From an uncultured Pseudoxanthomonas sp. (GTDB lineage: Bacteria > Pseudomonadota > Gammaproteobacteria > Xanthomonadales > Xanthomonadaceae): 64,000 nucleotides of DNA. Location of the stretch: assembly GCA_946479745.1 (NCBI GenBank), contig CAMLGZ010000004.1, forward strand, positions 184,968 to 248,967, in the 5' to 3' direction. Shown here one piece after another: positions 16,060-24,625 of the stretch. Every line of letters starts with the position of its first letter. Position 1 is the first letter of the stretch. Under the pieces are notes generated by a model. That model saw only the letters and a list, made by a program, of their open reading frames with translations. It had not been told where the DNA came from and searched no databases. Made by a program: the position numbers and the translations under genes.

Positions 16060-19000
16060 ATGGTTAGGAAAGCGTCCCTGTCCCGCTCCGCGCCGTGGAT
16101 CGCTTTGGCGCTCGGCATGCTGCTGGCCGCGCTTACCGGCTTCAGCGGCGCGCTCGCCGTCGTGGGCGCGCTGCTGGCGCAACCGGCGCTGGCGCTGGCG
16201 GTGTCCTGGCAGCGGCAAACCCGCGCCCGCCCTTCCGGTTCGGTCTGGCGCGGCGAAGCGCTGGCGTTGTTGTCGTTGTGGGCGGCGGGCTTCCTCGCGT
16301 CTGCGTTGCTGGTGGCGTGGCCACTGAGCGCTTTGCGCCAGAGCGGCAGCCTGCCGGCAGCGCTGGGCCTGAGCGCGGTGGTGGGCGCGCTGCTGATCGG
16401 GTTGTGGCGGACCTGGCCCATGTGGCATTTGCTGGAACGCGAAGGCGGCTCGCTTGCCGAACATTGGCGCGGCCTGTCCGAACGCGATATCCATGCCTGG
16501 CATGGACTGGGCGTGGCGGCCCTGGTGGCGGTGGCCATCGGTTTTGGCGGCGTGCTGGCCTGGCCGGGATTGGTGCCCGCGCATTTGCGCATGGTTCTGG
16601 CGCTGGCCTACACGTTGTTGTTGCCGGCACTGCACTGGGCCCTGCAGCGCGCCGCCGCGGCCCGGACCCTGCCGGTGCTGGTGATGACGCCAGCCGCGGT
16701 CGGCGCAAGCTCCGCGCCTGTCGCCGTATCGCCTGCGGCCGAAGAGGACCTGGATACGGCGCTGTTCACCGCCGCGCGCGCGGGAAGGGTGGAACGCGCA
16801 CTGGAACTGCTGGAGGCCGGCGCCAATCCGCGTGGCGTGTCTTCCGATACCCGCGACCAGCGCAGCCTCGCCACTCTGGCGGCGGTGTTGCCCGATCTGC
16901 GCCTGCTGCGCGCCCTGATCGGCCGCGGCATCGACCTGAATCAGGCGCAGGCGGGCATGACGCCTTTGCTGGCCGCCACCCGCGACAGCTGGCATGGAAG
17001 ACCCGACGCGGTGACCACTCTGTTGGCCAACGGCGCCGATCCGCGCGCTGCCGACAGCGAAGGCAACACCCCCTTGCATCACGCCGCGCGCAGCTCCGAT
17101 CCCGGGGTGGCCGCCTTGCTCCGCGATGCCGCAGCGGAAATCGATGCGTTGAACGCGGAAGGCATGACTCCGCTGGCGGTGGCCTGCGTTGCCGGCAACT
17201 GGCGCCTGGCCAAGTTCCTGCTCGAGCGCGGCGCCAAACCCGAACCGTCTGGCGGACAGCCGGTGCTGTTGGCCGCCGCGGGCACCGAGGAGGACGATTC
17301 GGCCGGCGTATCGCTGCTGCTCAAGCACAAGGCCAAGATCGACACCCGCGACAGCCGTGGTCGCAGCGCGCTGCATGAAGCCGCCTTCGCCGGCCATGTC
17401 GACATCACCGCCGCGCTGCTCGACGCCGGCGCCGACGTGCAGAGCCGCGACCAGGCCGGCCGCACGCCCTGGCTGGAGGCGGCGCGCGGCGGCCATCTCT
17501 CCGCATTGGATGTGCTGGCCGAAGCGGGTTCGCTTCCCAACGATGAAGACAGCGAAGGCCGCAACGCTCTGATCCTGGCCTGCGCCGGCGAATCGGTGCC
17601 CGCGACGCTGGTGCGCCGTTTGCTGGAGCTGGGCGTAGACCCGGACCACGCCGACCACCATGACAGGCGTGCGGTCGACCTGGCCGCCGAGGCGGGGCGC
17701 TGGGCCATCGTGTCCGCGCTGGATCCCGCCTATGCCTTGCCCTCGGCCGTGGCCGAGAGCGAGGAAGACCAGGTGCCGCCGGACCGCGCGCCGCTAGGCC
17801 TGGTCCGCGATGGTCTGCAGGCCGACCGGCGCGATGGGCTCGAAGCTTTGGCCAGGCTGTGCTCAGCGCAGGAGTTGGGCACGCTGCTGCACGATCCGGA
17901 CATCGTCGCTTCGCCTGCGCGCGTCGAGTGGCTGCTGCGGCTGGGCGCCGATGGCGAAGCACGCGACAGCCAGGGCGATGTAGCGGTATTCGCGCTGCTG
18001 GCGCGCGGACCCGAAGCGTTGCCGCTGCTGCGGTTATTGCTGCAGCGTGGCCTGTCGCCTGCCGGCGCAGGCGGTTTGTCCCGCTTCCTGTCTGCCTGTC
18101 TGCAGGGCAATCCTTCGATGCGCGGCGCCGAAGCATTCGCGCTGGAATTGCTGGAACGCGGAGCCGATCCCTTCGCGCCTTCGCGCAACGGCGATCCGCC
18201 GCTCTCGCTGGCGGTCCGCCTGGGTTGGAATCGCCTGCTTGATCGCCTGCTGGATCTGGGTCTCAATCGCGAAGCGCGCGATGGCCATGGCATGTCCGCC
18301 CTGCACCTGGCCACCGCGCTGGGCCGCGAAGCGGTGCTGAAGCAGCTGATCGCCAAAGGCGCTTCGCCCGAGGCGCGCGCCGCTGATGGCCAGACGCCTC
18401 TTGGAGTAGCGCTGGCCAGCGGCCGCCGCGACCTCGCCGATTGGCTGGATTGGCGCGGCTGGCCCCTGCCCAAGCGCGCCTTGCGCGCCGCCGACCTGCC
18501 CGCCGCGGCAATGGCCGGCGACGCCGATGCGGTACGCCGCCTGCTCGATCTGGGTTTCGCGGTCGACTCGCCCGACGCGCAGGGCTGCACCGCCTTGTTG
18601 CGCGCGGCCGGCGGCGGCCACCGCGTCACGGTCGATCTGCTGATCGGTCATGGCGCCGATCCGCAGCACGCGGCCAACACCGGCGCCACGCCGTTGTCGG
18701 CTGCGGTCAGCATGCGTCAGGCCGATATCGTCAACGATCTGCTCGCCGCTGGCGCCCAGATAGAACACCGCCTGCCGGGCGGGGTCACCGTGCTGATGCT
18801 GGCTTCGGCGCTGGGCCTGCCGGATATCGCCGCGCGCCTGCTCACCGCCGGCGCCAACGTCCATGCCAGCGATGCGCAGGGGCTGACGCCGCTGCATTGC
18901 GCCGCTTTGTTCGGATTCATCGCGCGCGACAAGCCGCGTCTGGTCGCCTTGTTCGACACCTTGCTGTTGGCCGGCGCCGAACCCGAACAGATCGCCGCCG

Positions 19001-19347
19001 GTGCGGTCACGCCGCTGCTGCTGTTGCTGGGCGCGCGCGCAGAACCGGGCACCGCCTGCGATGAGGAAGTGGTGCTGGCCGCATTGGAACGCCTGCTGGA
19101 CGAAGAAGTCTCGCTGGACGTGCAGGATCCACGTGGCTTCGGGCCGCTGCACCTGGCGGCGCTGCATGGATTGTTGCGCGTGGTCCAGCGGCTGCTGCGC
19201 ACCGGCGCCGATCCCGACCTGCGCGACGCGCTGAACCGCACGCCGCGCGAGATCGCGGTGATGCGCGGTTTCGTCGATGTGGCAGCCGAATTTTCGCCCG
19301 CGGTGTCGGGGGCCTCGATGGCAAGGTTCCTGCGCGAACCGCGGTGA
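16060..19347 (+). CDS. Membrane-anchored ankyrin-repeat protein, 1095 residues
   Basis: The first ~200 residues contain about six hydrophobic helices (for example WIALALGMLLAALTGFSGAL, ALALLSLWAAGFLASALLVA, GLGVAALVAVAIGFGGVLAW). From about residue 230 to the end, roughly two dozen ankyrin-like units follow (recurring G.TPL..A...G....V..LL..GA), for example GMTPLLAATRDSW, GNTPLHHAARSSD and GFGPLHLAALHGLLRVV. Long repeat proteins of this sort mediate protein contacts, and the helical bundle would tether the scaffold to the inner membrane with the repeats probably cytoplasmic. No enzymatic domain is seen. I use ATG 16060; a TTG at 16051 overlapping the upstream stop would add three residues. 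Confidence 0.85.
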   Translation: MVRKASLSRSAPWIALALGMLLAALTGFSGALAVVGALLAQPALALAVSWQRQTRARPSGSVWRGEALALLSLWAAGFLASALLVAWPLSALRQSGSLPAALGLSAVVGALLIGLWRTWPMWHLLEREGGSLAEHWRGLSERDIHAWHGLGVAALVAVAIGFGGVLAWPGLVPAHLRMVLALAYTLLLPALHWALQRAAAARTLPVLVMTPAAVGASSAPVAVSPAAEEDLDTALFTAARAGRVERALELLEAGANPRGVSSDTRDQRSLATLAAVLPDLRLLRALIGRGIDLNQAQAGMTPLLAATRDSWHGRPDAVTTLLANGADPRAADSEGNTPLHHAARSSDPGVAALLRDAAAEIDALNAEGMTPLAVACVAGNWRLAKFLLERGAKPEPSGGQPVLLAAAGTEEDDSAGVSLLLKHKAKIDTRDSRGRSALHEAAFAGHVDITAALLDAGADVQSRDQAGRTPWLEAARGGHLSALDVLAEAGSLPNDEDSEGRNALILACAGESVPATLVRRLLELGVDPDHADHHDRRAVDLAAEAGRWAIVSALDPAYALPSAVAESEEDQVPPDRAPLGLVRDGLQADRRDGLEALARLCSAQELGTLLHDPDIVASPARVEWLLRLGADGEARDSQGDVAVFALLARGPEALPLLRLLLQRGLSPAGAGGLSRFLSACLQGNPSMRGAEAFALELLERGADPFAPSRNGDPPLSLAVRLGWNRLLDRLLDLGLNREARDGHGMSALHLATALGREAVLKQLIAKGASPEARAADGQTPLGVALASGRRDLADWLDWRGWPLPKRALRAADLPAAAMAGDADAVRRLLDLGFAVDSPDAQGCTALLRAAGGGHRVTVDLLIGHGADPQHAANTGATPLSAAVSMRQADIVNDLLAAGAQIEHRLPGGVTVLMLASALGLPDIAARLLTAGANVHASDAQGLTPLHCAALFGFIARDKPRLVALFDTLLLAGAEPEQIAAGAVTPLLLLLGARAEPGTACDEEVVLAALERLLDEEVSLDVQDPRGFGPLHLAALHGLLRVVQRLLRTGADPDLRDALNRTPREIAVMRGFVDVAAEFSPAVSGASMARFLREPR

Positions 19348-19379
19348 TCCCGACGGGTATCACCATCCTTGATCCCGCT

Positions 19380-19452
19380 CTTGTAGAGCCGAGCTTGCTC
19401 GGCTGCTCTTTGCGTTGAGTCAAAAGCAGCCGAGCAAGCTCGGCTCTACAAG
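19380..19452. repeat. REPIN: inverted pair of RAYT-linked REP elements
   Basis: 28-nt perfect arms (19380-19407 and 19425-19452) with core GAGCCGAGCTTGCTCGGCTG, each arm itself a palindrome, separated by 17 nt. It lies 12 nt beyond the stop codon of the RAYT gene and downstream of the ankyrin gene. Confidence 0.9.
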
Positions 19453-19463
19453 AGCGCAGCTGC

Positions 19464-19934
19464 TCACCAAGGCGAGTCCTGGCGGTTGGATTCGCACGCA
19501 CACCACCACCAGGGATAGTCCTCTATTCGCCTAACCAGTCCACTGCGAAGCGGGTTTGCGAGCACATAGCGAGCCTGCACGATCAATTCGTCCTCGCTTC
19601 GGATCTGGTGATCGTAATAGCCCGCTTGCCAAAGCGCACCAGAACTGTTCGCGAGTCGATTGACCACGCGAGCCGAGTTCGATTTGAAACGTTGCATGCA
19701 CTTGCCCAGTGATTCCGCCCGCAACTGGAACATCCAGTGCAGATGGTCCGGCATCAGCATCCAGGCAAAGTTGCGTACTTGGTCTTCGAGCTCGACTTGC
19801 CGCAGTTCGTGCTGCACGGCCTGGGCATAGCCCGCGCGCGAAAATAGGCGACGCCTGCCAGACACGACCGTGGTGATGGAGTGGTAGCCGCCACATGACG
19901 ATGAGCGGCCACGTAAAAGTTTAGGGCTGGCCAT
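19464..19934 (-). CDS. REP-associated tyrosine transposase (RAYT), Y1_Tnp family
   Basis: A 156-residue IS200/IS605-like HUH protein. It has the family N-terminus GGYHSITTVVSGRRRLFSR, the metal-binding HxH in WMLMPDHLHWMF (His64/His66) and the C-terminal block LWQAGYYDHQIRSEDE..ARYVLANPLRSGLV. Tyr123 in RYVLANP is a plausible catalytic tyrosine. RAYTs are single-copy domesticated transposases thought to mobilise REP/REPIN palindromes. This gene is flanked on both sides by copies of one palindrome, and more copies occur 40 kb away, which fits that model. It appears intact and of usual length. Confidence 0.9.
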   Translation of the reverse strand: MASPKLLRGRSSSCGGYHSITTVVSGRRRLFSRAGYAQAVQHELRQVELEDQVRNFAWMLMPDHLHWMFQLRAESLGKCMQRFKSNSARVVNRLANSSGALWQAGYYDHQIRSEDELIVQARYVLANPLRSGLVRRIEDYPWWWCACESNRQDSPW

Positions 19935-20025
19935 GACTTCAGCATCTGCGCCAAGCTCCCATCGAACAATCGGAGCTTTCCTCGTTGTCGGTAAGTGAAC
20001 TCCGTCATTGGTCGGCTCCCTGCCT

Positions 20026-20130
20026 CTGTAGAGCCGAGCTTGCTCGGCTGCTTTTGCCGTTGCATTTGTAGCTTGCTCGGCTGCTTTTGAATCGCTGCGA
20101 AGGGCAGCCGAGCAAGCTCGGCTCTACAAG
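20026..20130. repeat. Cluster of three REP elements (one truncated) upstream of the RAYT
   Basis: One direct copy (20026-20055, core GAGCCGAGCTTGCTCGGCTG), one copy lacking the AGCCGA segment of its left half (20066-20089), and one inverted copy (20104-20130). Same family as the REPIN on the other side of the RAYT gene. Confidence 0.88.
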
Positions 20131-20176
20131 AGCCAGGGCGGGCAGGGTCACATTTGCGCGAGCAGCGGAAACACGG

Positions 20177-21991
20177 TCATTCTGGTTTCTGGCGATCCTC
20201 GACAGTAATCTCATCGCTATCACTGACGTCGGCTTCGAACAGCCTCTCCAGATCCGCCCGCGCATCGCGCGCGGTCTGCACCACGGCGACATCGTCGTCG
20301 TAGATCAGATGCTGCGCGCGCAGCAGTTTCTCGTCGTGGGTGCGGAAGCGCTTGGTGTGGTCGGCTGCCGTTTCGGCCGGCAGTCCCAGTGCAACCAGTA
20401 CTTTTTCTCCCATCTCAAGGCTGGTGGCGAAGGTCTCCCTGAAAGCTTCGGCTCCCAGGTCCATCAGCCGCCATGCATGCCTGCGGTTGCGCGCACGCGC
20501 CAGGATCAGCGCCTTCGGATACATGCGCCGGATCAGGCGCGTGGCCTTGATGTTGGTTTCGGTATCGTCGACGGCGATCACGAATACCTTCACGTGCTGC
20601 GCGCCGGCAGCGCGCAGCAATTCGGGGCGGGTGGGATCGCCGTAATAGATGCGGTTGCCGAAGCGGCGCATGTCCTCCACCTGTTCCGGGCTGTGTTCCA
20701 GCGCCACGAACGGAATGCGTTGCGCCGTCAGCAGGCGCGCCACTATCTGGCCGAAACGGCCCATGCCCGCGATCAGCACCTGCGGCTGCTGCGAATCTAT
20801 TTCCTCGATCTTGTCGAACTCGGGCTTGGCCACCGGCTTCTTCACCCGCGCCAGCATCTTCGACATGGCGATCAGCAGCAGCGGCGTCATCGCCATGGAT
20901 ACGCCCACCACCGCCACCAGACGGTCGCGGGTGGGGTCATCCAGCAAGCCCACGCGCACCGCTTCGCTGAAGACCACAAAAGCGAATTCGCCGCCCAGCC
21001 ACAACACACCCGCCAACATCAGCGCTGCGCGCGGCGCCAGCTTGCCGGGACGCAGGCCGAGCAGGTAGAGGAGGGAGAACTTCACCGTCAGCAGTATCGC
21101 CACGCCCACGGCAATGATCTGCGGCTCGGCCGCCACGCGGTCCAGGTCGATGTCCATGCCCACGGCGATGAAGAACAGGCCCAGCAGCAATCCTTTGAAC
21201 GGCTCGATCTGCGATTCCAGTTCGTGCCGGAATTCCGAATCCGACAGGATCACGCCGGCCAGGAACGCACCCAATCCCGCACTCAATCCCGCCAATTGCA
21301 TGAACCAGGCAGTGCCCAGCACCACCAGCAGCGCACTGGCGGTGAACACCTCGGGCATGCGCGTGCGTGCGACCACGCGGAATATCTGCCGCAGCAACAG
21401 GCGTCCGCCGAAGACCACAACGGCGATCGCGCCCACCGCCTGGAACACCATGGTCCAGCTCAGGGTTTCGTTCTTGGCGCCGGCCAGCAATGGAATCGCG
21501 GCCAATAAAGGAATCGCCGCCAGATCCTGGAACAACAGGATCGCGAAACCCAGGCGTCCGTAGTCGGTGGTGAGCTCCTTGCGCTCGGACAACAGCTGCA
21601 GACTCACCGCCGTGGACGACAGCGCCAAACCCAGTCCCACTATCAGTGCGGTCTTCCAATGCATGTCCATGGCCAGGGCCAGCCCGCCCAGCGCCGCCGC
21701 GCTCAACAGCACCTGCAGGCCACCGGCGCCGAACACCGGCTTGCGCATCACCTTCAAGCGCTGCGGCGAAAGTTCCAGGCCGATCACGAACAGCATCATC
21801 ACCACGCCGATCTCGGCGGCATTGAGGATGCGGTCGGCATCGCGCACCAGACCCAGGCCGTACGGCCCCAGCACCGCCCCGGTCACCAGATAGGCCAACA
21901 CCGCGCCCAGCCCGAATTTCTTGAAGATGGGCACCGCCAGCACCGCGGCCAGCAGAAAAACCAGGGCAAGTTCCAGACCGCTACCGTGCAT
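20177..21991 (-). CDS. Kef-type (CPA2) monovalent cation/proton antiporter with RCK domain
   Basis: A 604-residue protein. The N-terminal ~380 residues hold about 12 helices of the Na+/H+ exchanger fold (LALVFLLAAVLAVPIFKKFG; LTTDYGRLGFAILLFQDLAAIP; AGLSAGLGAFLAGVILSDSE). This is followed by an RCK/TrkA-N domain with the GxGxxG motif in VLIAGMGRFGQIVARLL and a short acidic tail. KefB/KefC-type systems export K+ in exchange for protons during electrophile stress. There is no adjacent KefF/KefG oxidoreductase gene, so glutathione gating is not supported by context. GGAGGTG upstream of ATG 21991 favours that start over the in-frame ATG at 22030. Confidence 0.88.
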   Translation of the reverse strand: MHGSGLELALVFLLAAVLAVPIFKKFGLGAVLAYLVTGAVLGPYGLGLVRDADRILNAAEIGVVMMLFVIGLELSPQRLKVMRKPVFGAGGLQVLLSAAALGGLALAMDMHWKTALIVGLGLALSSTAVSLQLLSERKELTTDYGRLGFAILLFQDLAAIPLLAAIPLLAGAKNETLSWTMVFQAVGAIAVVVFGGRLLLRQIFRVVARTRMPEVFTASALLVVLGTAWFMQLAGLSAGLGAFLAGVILSDSEFRHELESQIEPFKGLLLGLFFIAVGMDIDLDRVAAEPQIIAVGVAILLTVKFSLLYLLGLRPGKLAPRAALMLAGVLWLGGEFAFVVFSEAVRVGLLDDPTRDRLVAVVGVSMAMTPLLLIAMSKMLARVKKPVAKPEFDKIEEIDSQQPQVLIAGMGRFGQIVARLLTAQRIPFVALEHSPEQVEDMRRFGNRIYYGDPTRPELLRAAGAQHVKVFVIAVDDTETNIKATRLIRRMYPKALILARARNRRHAWRLMDLGAEAFRETFATSLEMGEKVLVALGLPAETAADHTKRFRTHDEKLLRAQHLIYDDDVAVVQTARDARADLERLFEADVSDSDEITVEDRQKPE

Positions 21992-22291
21992 GCGCGCACC
22001 TCCGTGGGACATTATGTGTGAATGCAGCAAACAAACTCGGAAACGCTAGCATTCGAACAGCGATCCGCTCGAACCAACAGCATTTGACGAACCAGAGAAA
22101 CCCAGGGGATAAGCGGGAATTACGCGGTTCGGTGGTAGAACACTCCTCAACCGTCAGCGGGGAATGTTGCTGCCTACTTCAATTGTGACTTGACAATCAC
22201 GGTGGCAGCGTCATATCTGGTCACTGAGTTTCAAAACAATCGGTCCACAAGACTTGTCGATCGGCACAACGGACGAAATGGAGTTTGAATC
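21992..22291. other. Intergenic region at the edge of an A+T-richer island
   Basis: 300 bp between the divergent antiporter and phospholipase-like genes. Base composition drops here relative to the flanking housekeeping DNA. I see no gene or strong hairpin. Confidence 0.5.
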
Positions 22292-23053
22292 ATGCACGCA
22301 CGGAGTTGGAAAAAGATCGTCGCACTATCCGTTCTGTTATTCGCGGTTATCGCGAGCGCACAACAGACACTGGGTCCAGTAATTGTTACGGCACCCCCGC
22401 CGCCGCCAACACTTCCCACAGTCACCGCAACCGCTCCAAGGATCGGAGGTGGCCCAACGATTATATGCAGAGGATCGGCATGCGCCGCTTTTCTCGATGG
22501 TCTAAAAGCGCAATACAACCCGGAGAACTTCGACAGTGAAGGCATGCTTGGGGACGAAGCGCCTGTGCCTGGTCCTCAATTCTGCTCTGGTTTGAAGCAA
22601 CTGAAGCCAGCAGGATGCAATCTTGCTAGTCCTCCTCCATCACCTGGTATCCCAGTAACTGGCCAGGCTTCATACCAACCGAATGGTTGTGGGACTGGAA
22701 GGTTAGTGAATGCGTTTGCAGATGTTTTTCTAGAGATAACTTCTAGACCAACATACTCGGGTGATTTTCAGTCCCCTTTTCCTGGGGCGAACTTTCGCTC
22801 GGCATGTAATGGTCACGATACCTGCTGGGCATCGGCAAACCCCAAAGGGAACTGCGACTATGCTTTTCGCCAGGACATGATTGCTGCATGCGGCGGCGAT
22901 TCGCCTGCGAACAATAATTGCCTTGGATTTGCGGGCCTCTATCACCACGCAGTCTCTAATACCGGACCTGGCTACAGTGCTTATGCCAGCTCAACGGGCG
23001 ATCGCACGTGTGCTGTTTGGGCTATGGATATGAGAGCAAATGGATGTCAATGA
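22292..23053 (+). CDS. Secreted phospholipase A2-like protein
   Basis: A 253-residue exported protein. The signal peptide is about residues 1-23 (KKIVALSVLLFAVIASA, then QQ). A Pro/Thr/Val-rich linker (VTAPPPPPTLPTVTATAPR) follows, then a Cys-rich domain. NFRSACNGHDTCWASANP contains the C..HD.C signature of phospholipase A2 catalytic helices (His175/Asp176), preceded by NGCGTGRLVNAF and followed by NCDYAFRQDMIAAC, matching the layout of prokaryotic PLA2 proteins. It would hydrolyse phospholipids outside the cytoplasm. Twelve cysteines after the signal suggest several disulfides. It leads a three-gene set of A+T-richer genes and is probably horizontally acquired. Confidence 0.7.
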   Translation: MHARSWKKIVALSVLLFAVIASAQQTLGPVIVTAPPPPPTLPTVTATAPRIGGGPTIICRGSACAAFLDGLKAQYNPENFDSEGMLGDEAPVPGPQFCSGLKQLKPAGCNLASPPPSPGIPVTGQASYQPNGCGTGRLVNAFADVFLEITSRPTYSGDFQSPFPGANFRSACNGHDTCWASANPKGNCDYAFRQDMIAACGGDSPANNNCLGFAGLYHHAVSNTGPGYSAYASSTGDRTCAVWAMDMRANGCQ

Positions 23054-23063
23054 GGGATTGCGG

Positions 23064-23858
23064 ATGAAATCTTCGAAGAAAATACTTTGCGTCTCGACAA
23101 TATTATTGGCGACATCATGCCAAGCCGACAATGTTAGTTCAGAAACAGAGAAGGCTAGCGAGAATCGTCAACCACAACTATCCACTCAAGAGGTGGGGGG
23201 GGCTTCGCGGCACGTTGGTGCGAGCGACAAGGTTGTAAGTATTCCTTCCAAATTCGTTTTTAAGCAGCCTAGCTATCCAATTCGAGCAAAAGACTGGGAT
23301 GAGCTTCTTAAGGGCCTTACATCAGATGACGGGGCTTTCTTGAAGGAAAAGAATGAGCAGTATTTTGGCGTGTTCGAGTATGGCAGCGAAATGGAATTGA
23401 AAGAGCGCGCGGCTAGCGGGTTCCCCCTGTCCGACGAATGGTTAGCAGCTCGAGCCATGTCGGATCAGGAGTTAAAGAGTATGGCCGATGCCGGTAACAT
23501 AAAGGCCAAGGCATTTTACCTGGATAGAGTATTGTCAGAAGCTTCCCCATACCTGTCTCTTCGCGGAGTTAACGACATAGAGTTCAGCCAAGGCAAAGGG
23601 AACAAGCTGGCTATGGAGGCTGCAGAGCGCGCCATGCAAATACAGTCTTCTTACTCTGGGCCGTTTGCTGGATATCAACTAGGCTATGCGTATTCGACGT
23701 TGAGCTATCCTTATTCACCGGAGTCAGCAGCTGCGGGAATGTTTATAGCAATGGAAAGGGGAGACAGGCGGGCGCTAGGCTATTTGCAGAACTATCAACA
23801 GATGCACCGGAATATGGATGTGTCGACTGTAATGGCGGCTTACAGCTCGTTTAAGTGA
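23064..23858 (+). CDS. Putative lipoprotein of unknown function
   Basis: A 264-residue protein. MKSSKKILCVSTILLATSC is a lipoprotein-type signal ending at Cys19 (lipobox ATSC is weak), followed by a Ser/Glu/Gln-rich linker. The C-terminal half is helical with tetratricopeptide/Sel1-like character (AMSDQELKSMADAGNIKAKAFYLDRV; LAMEAAERAMQIQ; YQLGYAYSTLSYPY) but no family is recognised. GAGGG upstream of ATG 23064 sets the start, 10 nt after the phospholipase-like stop, so the two are likely co-expressed. A protective (immunity-like) role for the producer is conceivable but only by analogy. Confidence 0.65.
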   Translation: MKSSKKILCVSTILLATSCQADNVSSETEKASENRQPQLSTQEVGGASRHVGASDKVVSIPSKFVFKQPSYPIRAKDWDELLKGLTSDDGAFLKEKNEQYFGVFEYGSEMELKERAASGFPLSDEWLAARAMSDQELKSMADAGNIKAKAFYLDRVLSEASPYLSLRGVNDIEFSQGKGNKLAMEAAERAMQIQSSYSGPFAGYQLGYAYSTLSYPYSPESAAAGMFIAMERGDRRALGYLQNYQQMHRNMDVSTVMAAYSSFK

Positions 23859-23916
23859 CAAGCTCGAAACGTCTCCTTCAATGCCTTCGGTCCATCATGC
23901 TTCAAAGGGGTTAGTC

Positions 23917-24381
23917 ATGAGAAGAATCGTGTTGCTGCCAGTACTTGTTTGCTTGTCTATGTCGGCAGCAGCGAAAGAGCCAGCTGAGTCGTTCGAGCTT
24001 TTAGATCTATATATCGGTCAGCCGATTGTTGATGCGGTTAAAAAGTACCCTGCCATGAAGTGTGAGAATTCCTGCGTTCTAGAGGGGCATAGGTTCTTCG
24101 ATAAGCCCGGAAAATTATGGGCCGGCATTAAGAACGACAGGATTAGTCAACTTGCATTTCGGTTCAGACCCGCTTTGACCTCTTCGGAGGCCAAGCAAAT
24201 TCGTGCAGACTATATAAGCAAGTATGGTCAAGCGTCCGACCATTTGGGTGACGGCTGCGATGAATGGAAAGCCAGTGGTGGATATTTGGCTATTTGTCTG
24301 TCACCAGAACTCTCCCACGTTTGGTGGAGCACTGAATCCAGGGTGGATATAAACATACAGAATCAGCGCAAGCAGAAGTAA
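23917..24381 (+). CDS. Small exported protein of unknown function
   Basis: A 154-residue protein with a signal peptide (MRRIVLLPVLVCLSMSAAAK). The mature part contains IGQPIVDAVKKYPAMKCENSC and a second cysteine pair (GDGCDEW...AICLSPE), suggesting two disulfides in a periplasmic domain. No family recognised. AAGGGG before ATG 23917 decides the start over an upstream in-frame ATG at 23881. It follows the lipoprotein gene by 58 bp, on the same strand and with the same lower G+C, so it belongs to the same island. Confidence 0.65.
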   Translation: MRRIVLLPVLVCLSMSAAAKEPAESFELLDLYIGQPIVDAVKKYPAMKCENSCVLEGHRFFDKPGKLWAGIKNDRISQLAFRFRPALTSSEAKQIRADYISKYGQASDHLGDGCDEWKASGGYLAICLSPELSHVWWSTESRVDINIQNQRKQK

Positions 24382-24570
24382 AAAGAAAGCGCCGTATTGG
24401 TGTGGGTGCCGAAAGAATCGTCATCCTCGCGAAAGCGGACACCGGCGACTTCGCTTCTGCGCCAAGAGTATGGTTCGACAAGCTCACCACGAACCGGCTC
24501 TTCGAGAAGCTCACTCTGGACCGCCATCCCCGCATGCTTGGCAGAACGGGGGCTAAGCGATAAAGCAAAA

Positions 24571-24599
24571 AAAGAACCCCGCATTTGCGGGGTTCTTTT
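24571..24599 (-). terminator. Intrinsic terminator of rho
   Basis: The stem AAAGAACCCCGC / GCGGGGTTCTTT with a 4-nt loop lies 26 nt beyond the rho stop. Read on the minus strand it is a GC-rich hairpin followed by a T-rich tract (TTTTTTTGC); it would also serve the rightward island genes. Confidence 0.85.
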
Positions 24600-24625
24600 C
24601 AACGATCCGGCAGAACAACCCAAAC

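Noticed and set aside
19380..20130. Repeat cluster considered as a CRISPR array
   Set aside because: Spacing is irregular, copies alternate orientation and each is a palindrome with a neighbouring RAYT; no cas genes.
24382..24570. Short frames between the exported protein and the rho terminator
   Set aside because: They overlap repeat-like DNA (CGCGAAAGCGG, GTTCGACAAGCTCACCACGA) and have no plausible start or homology.
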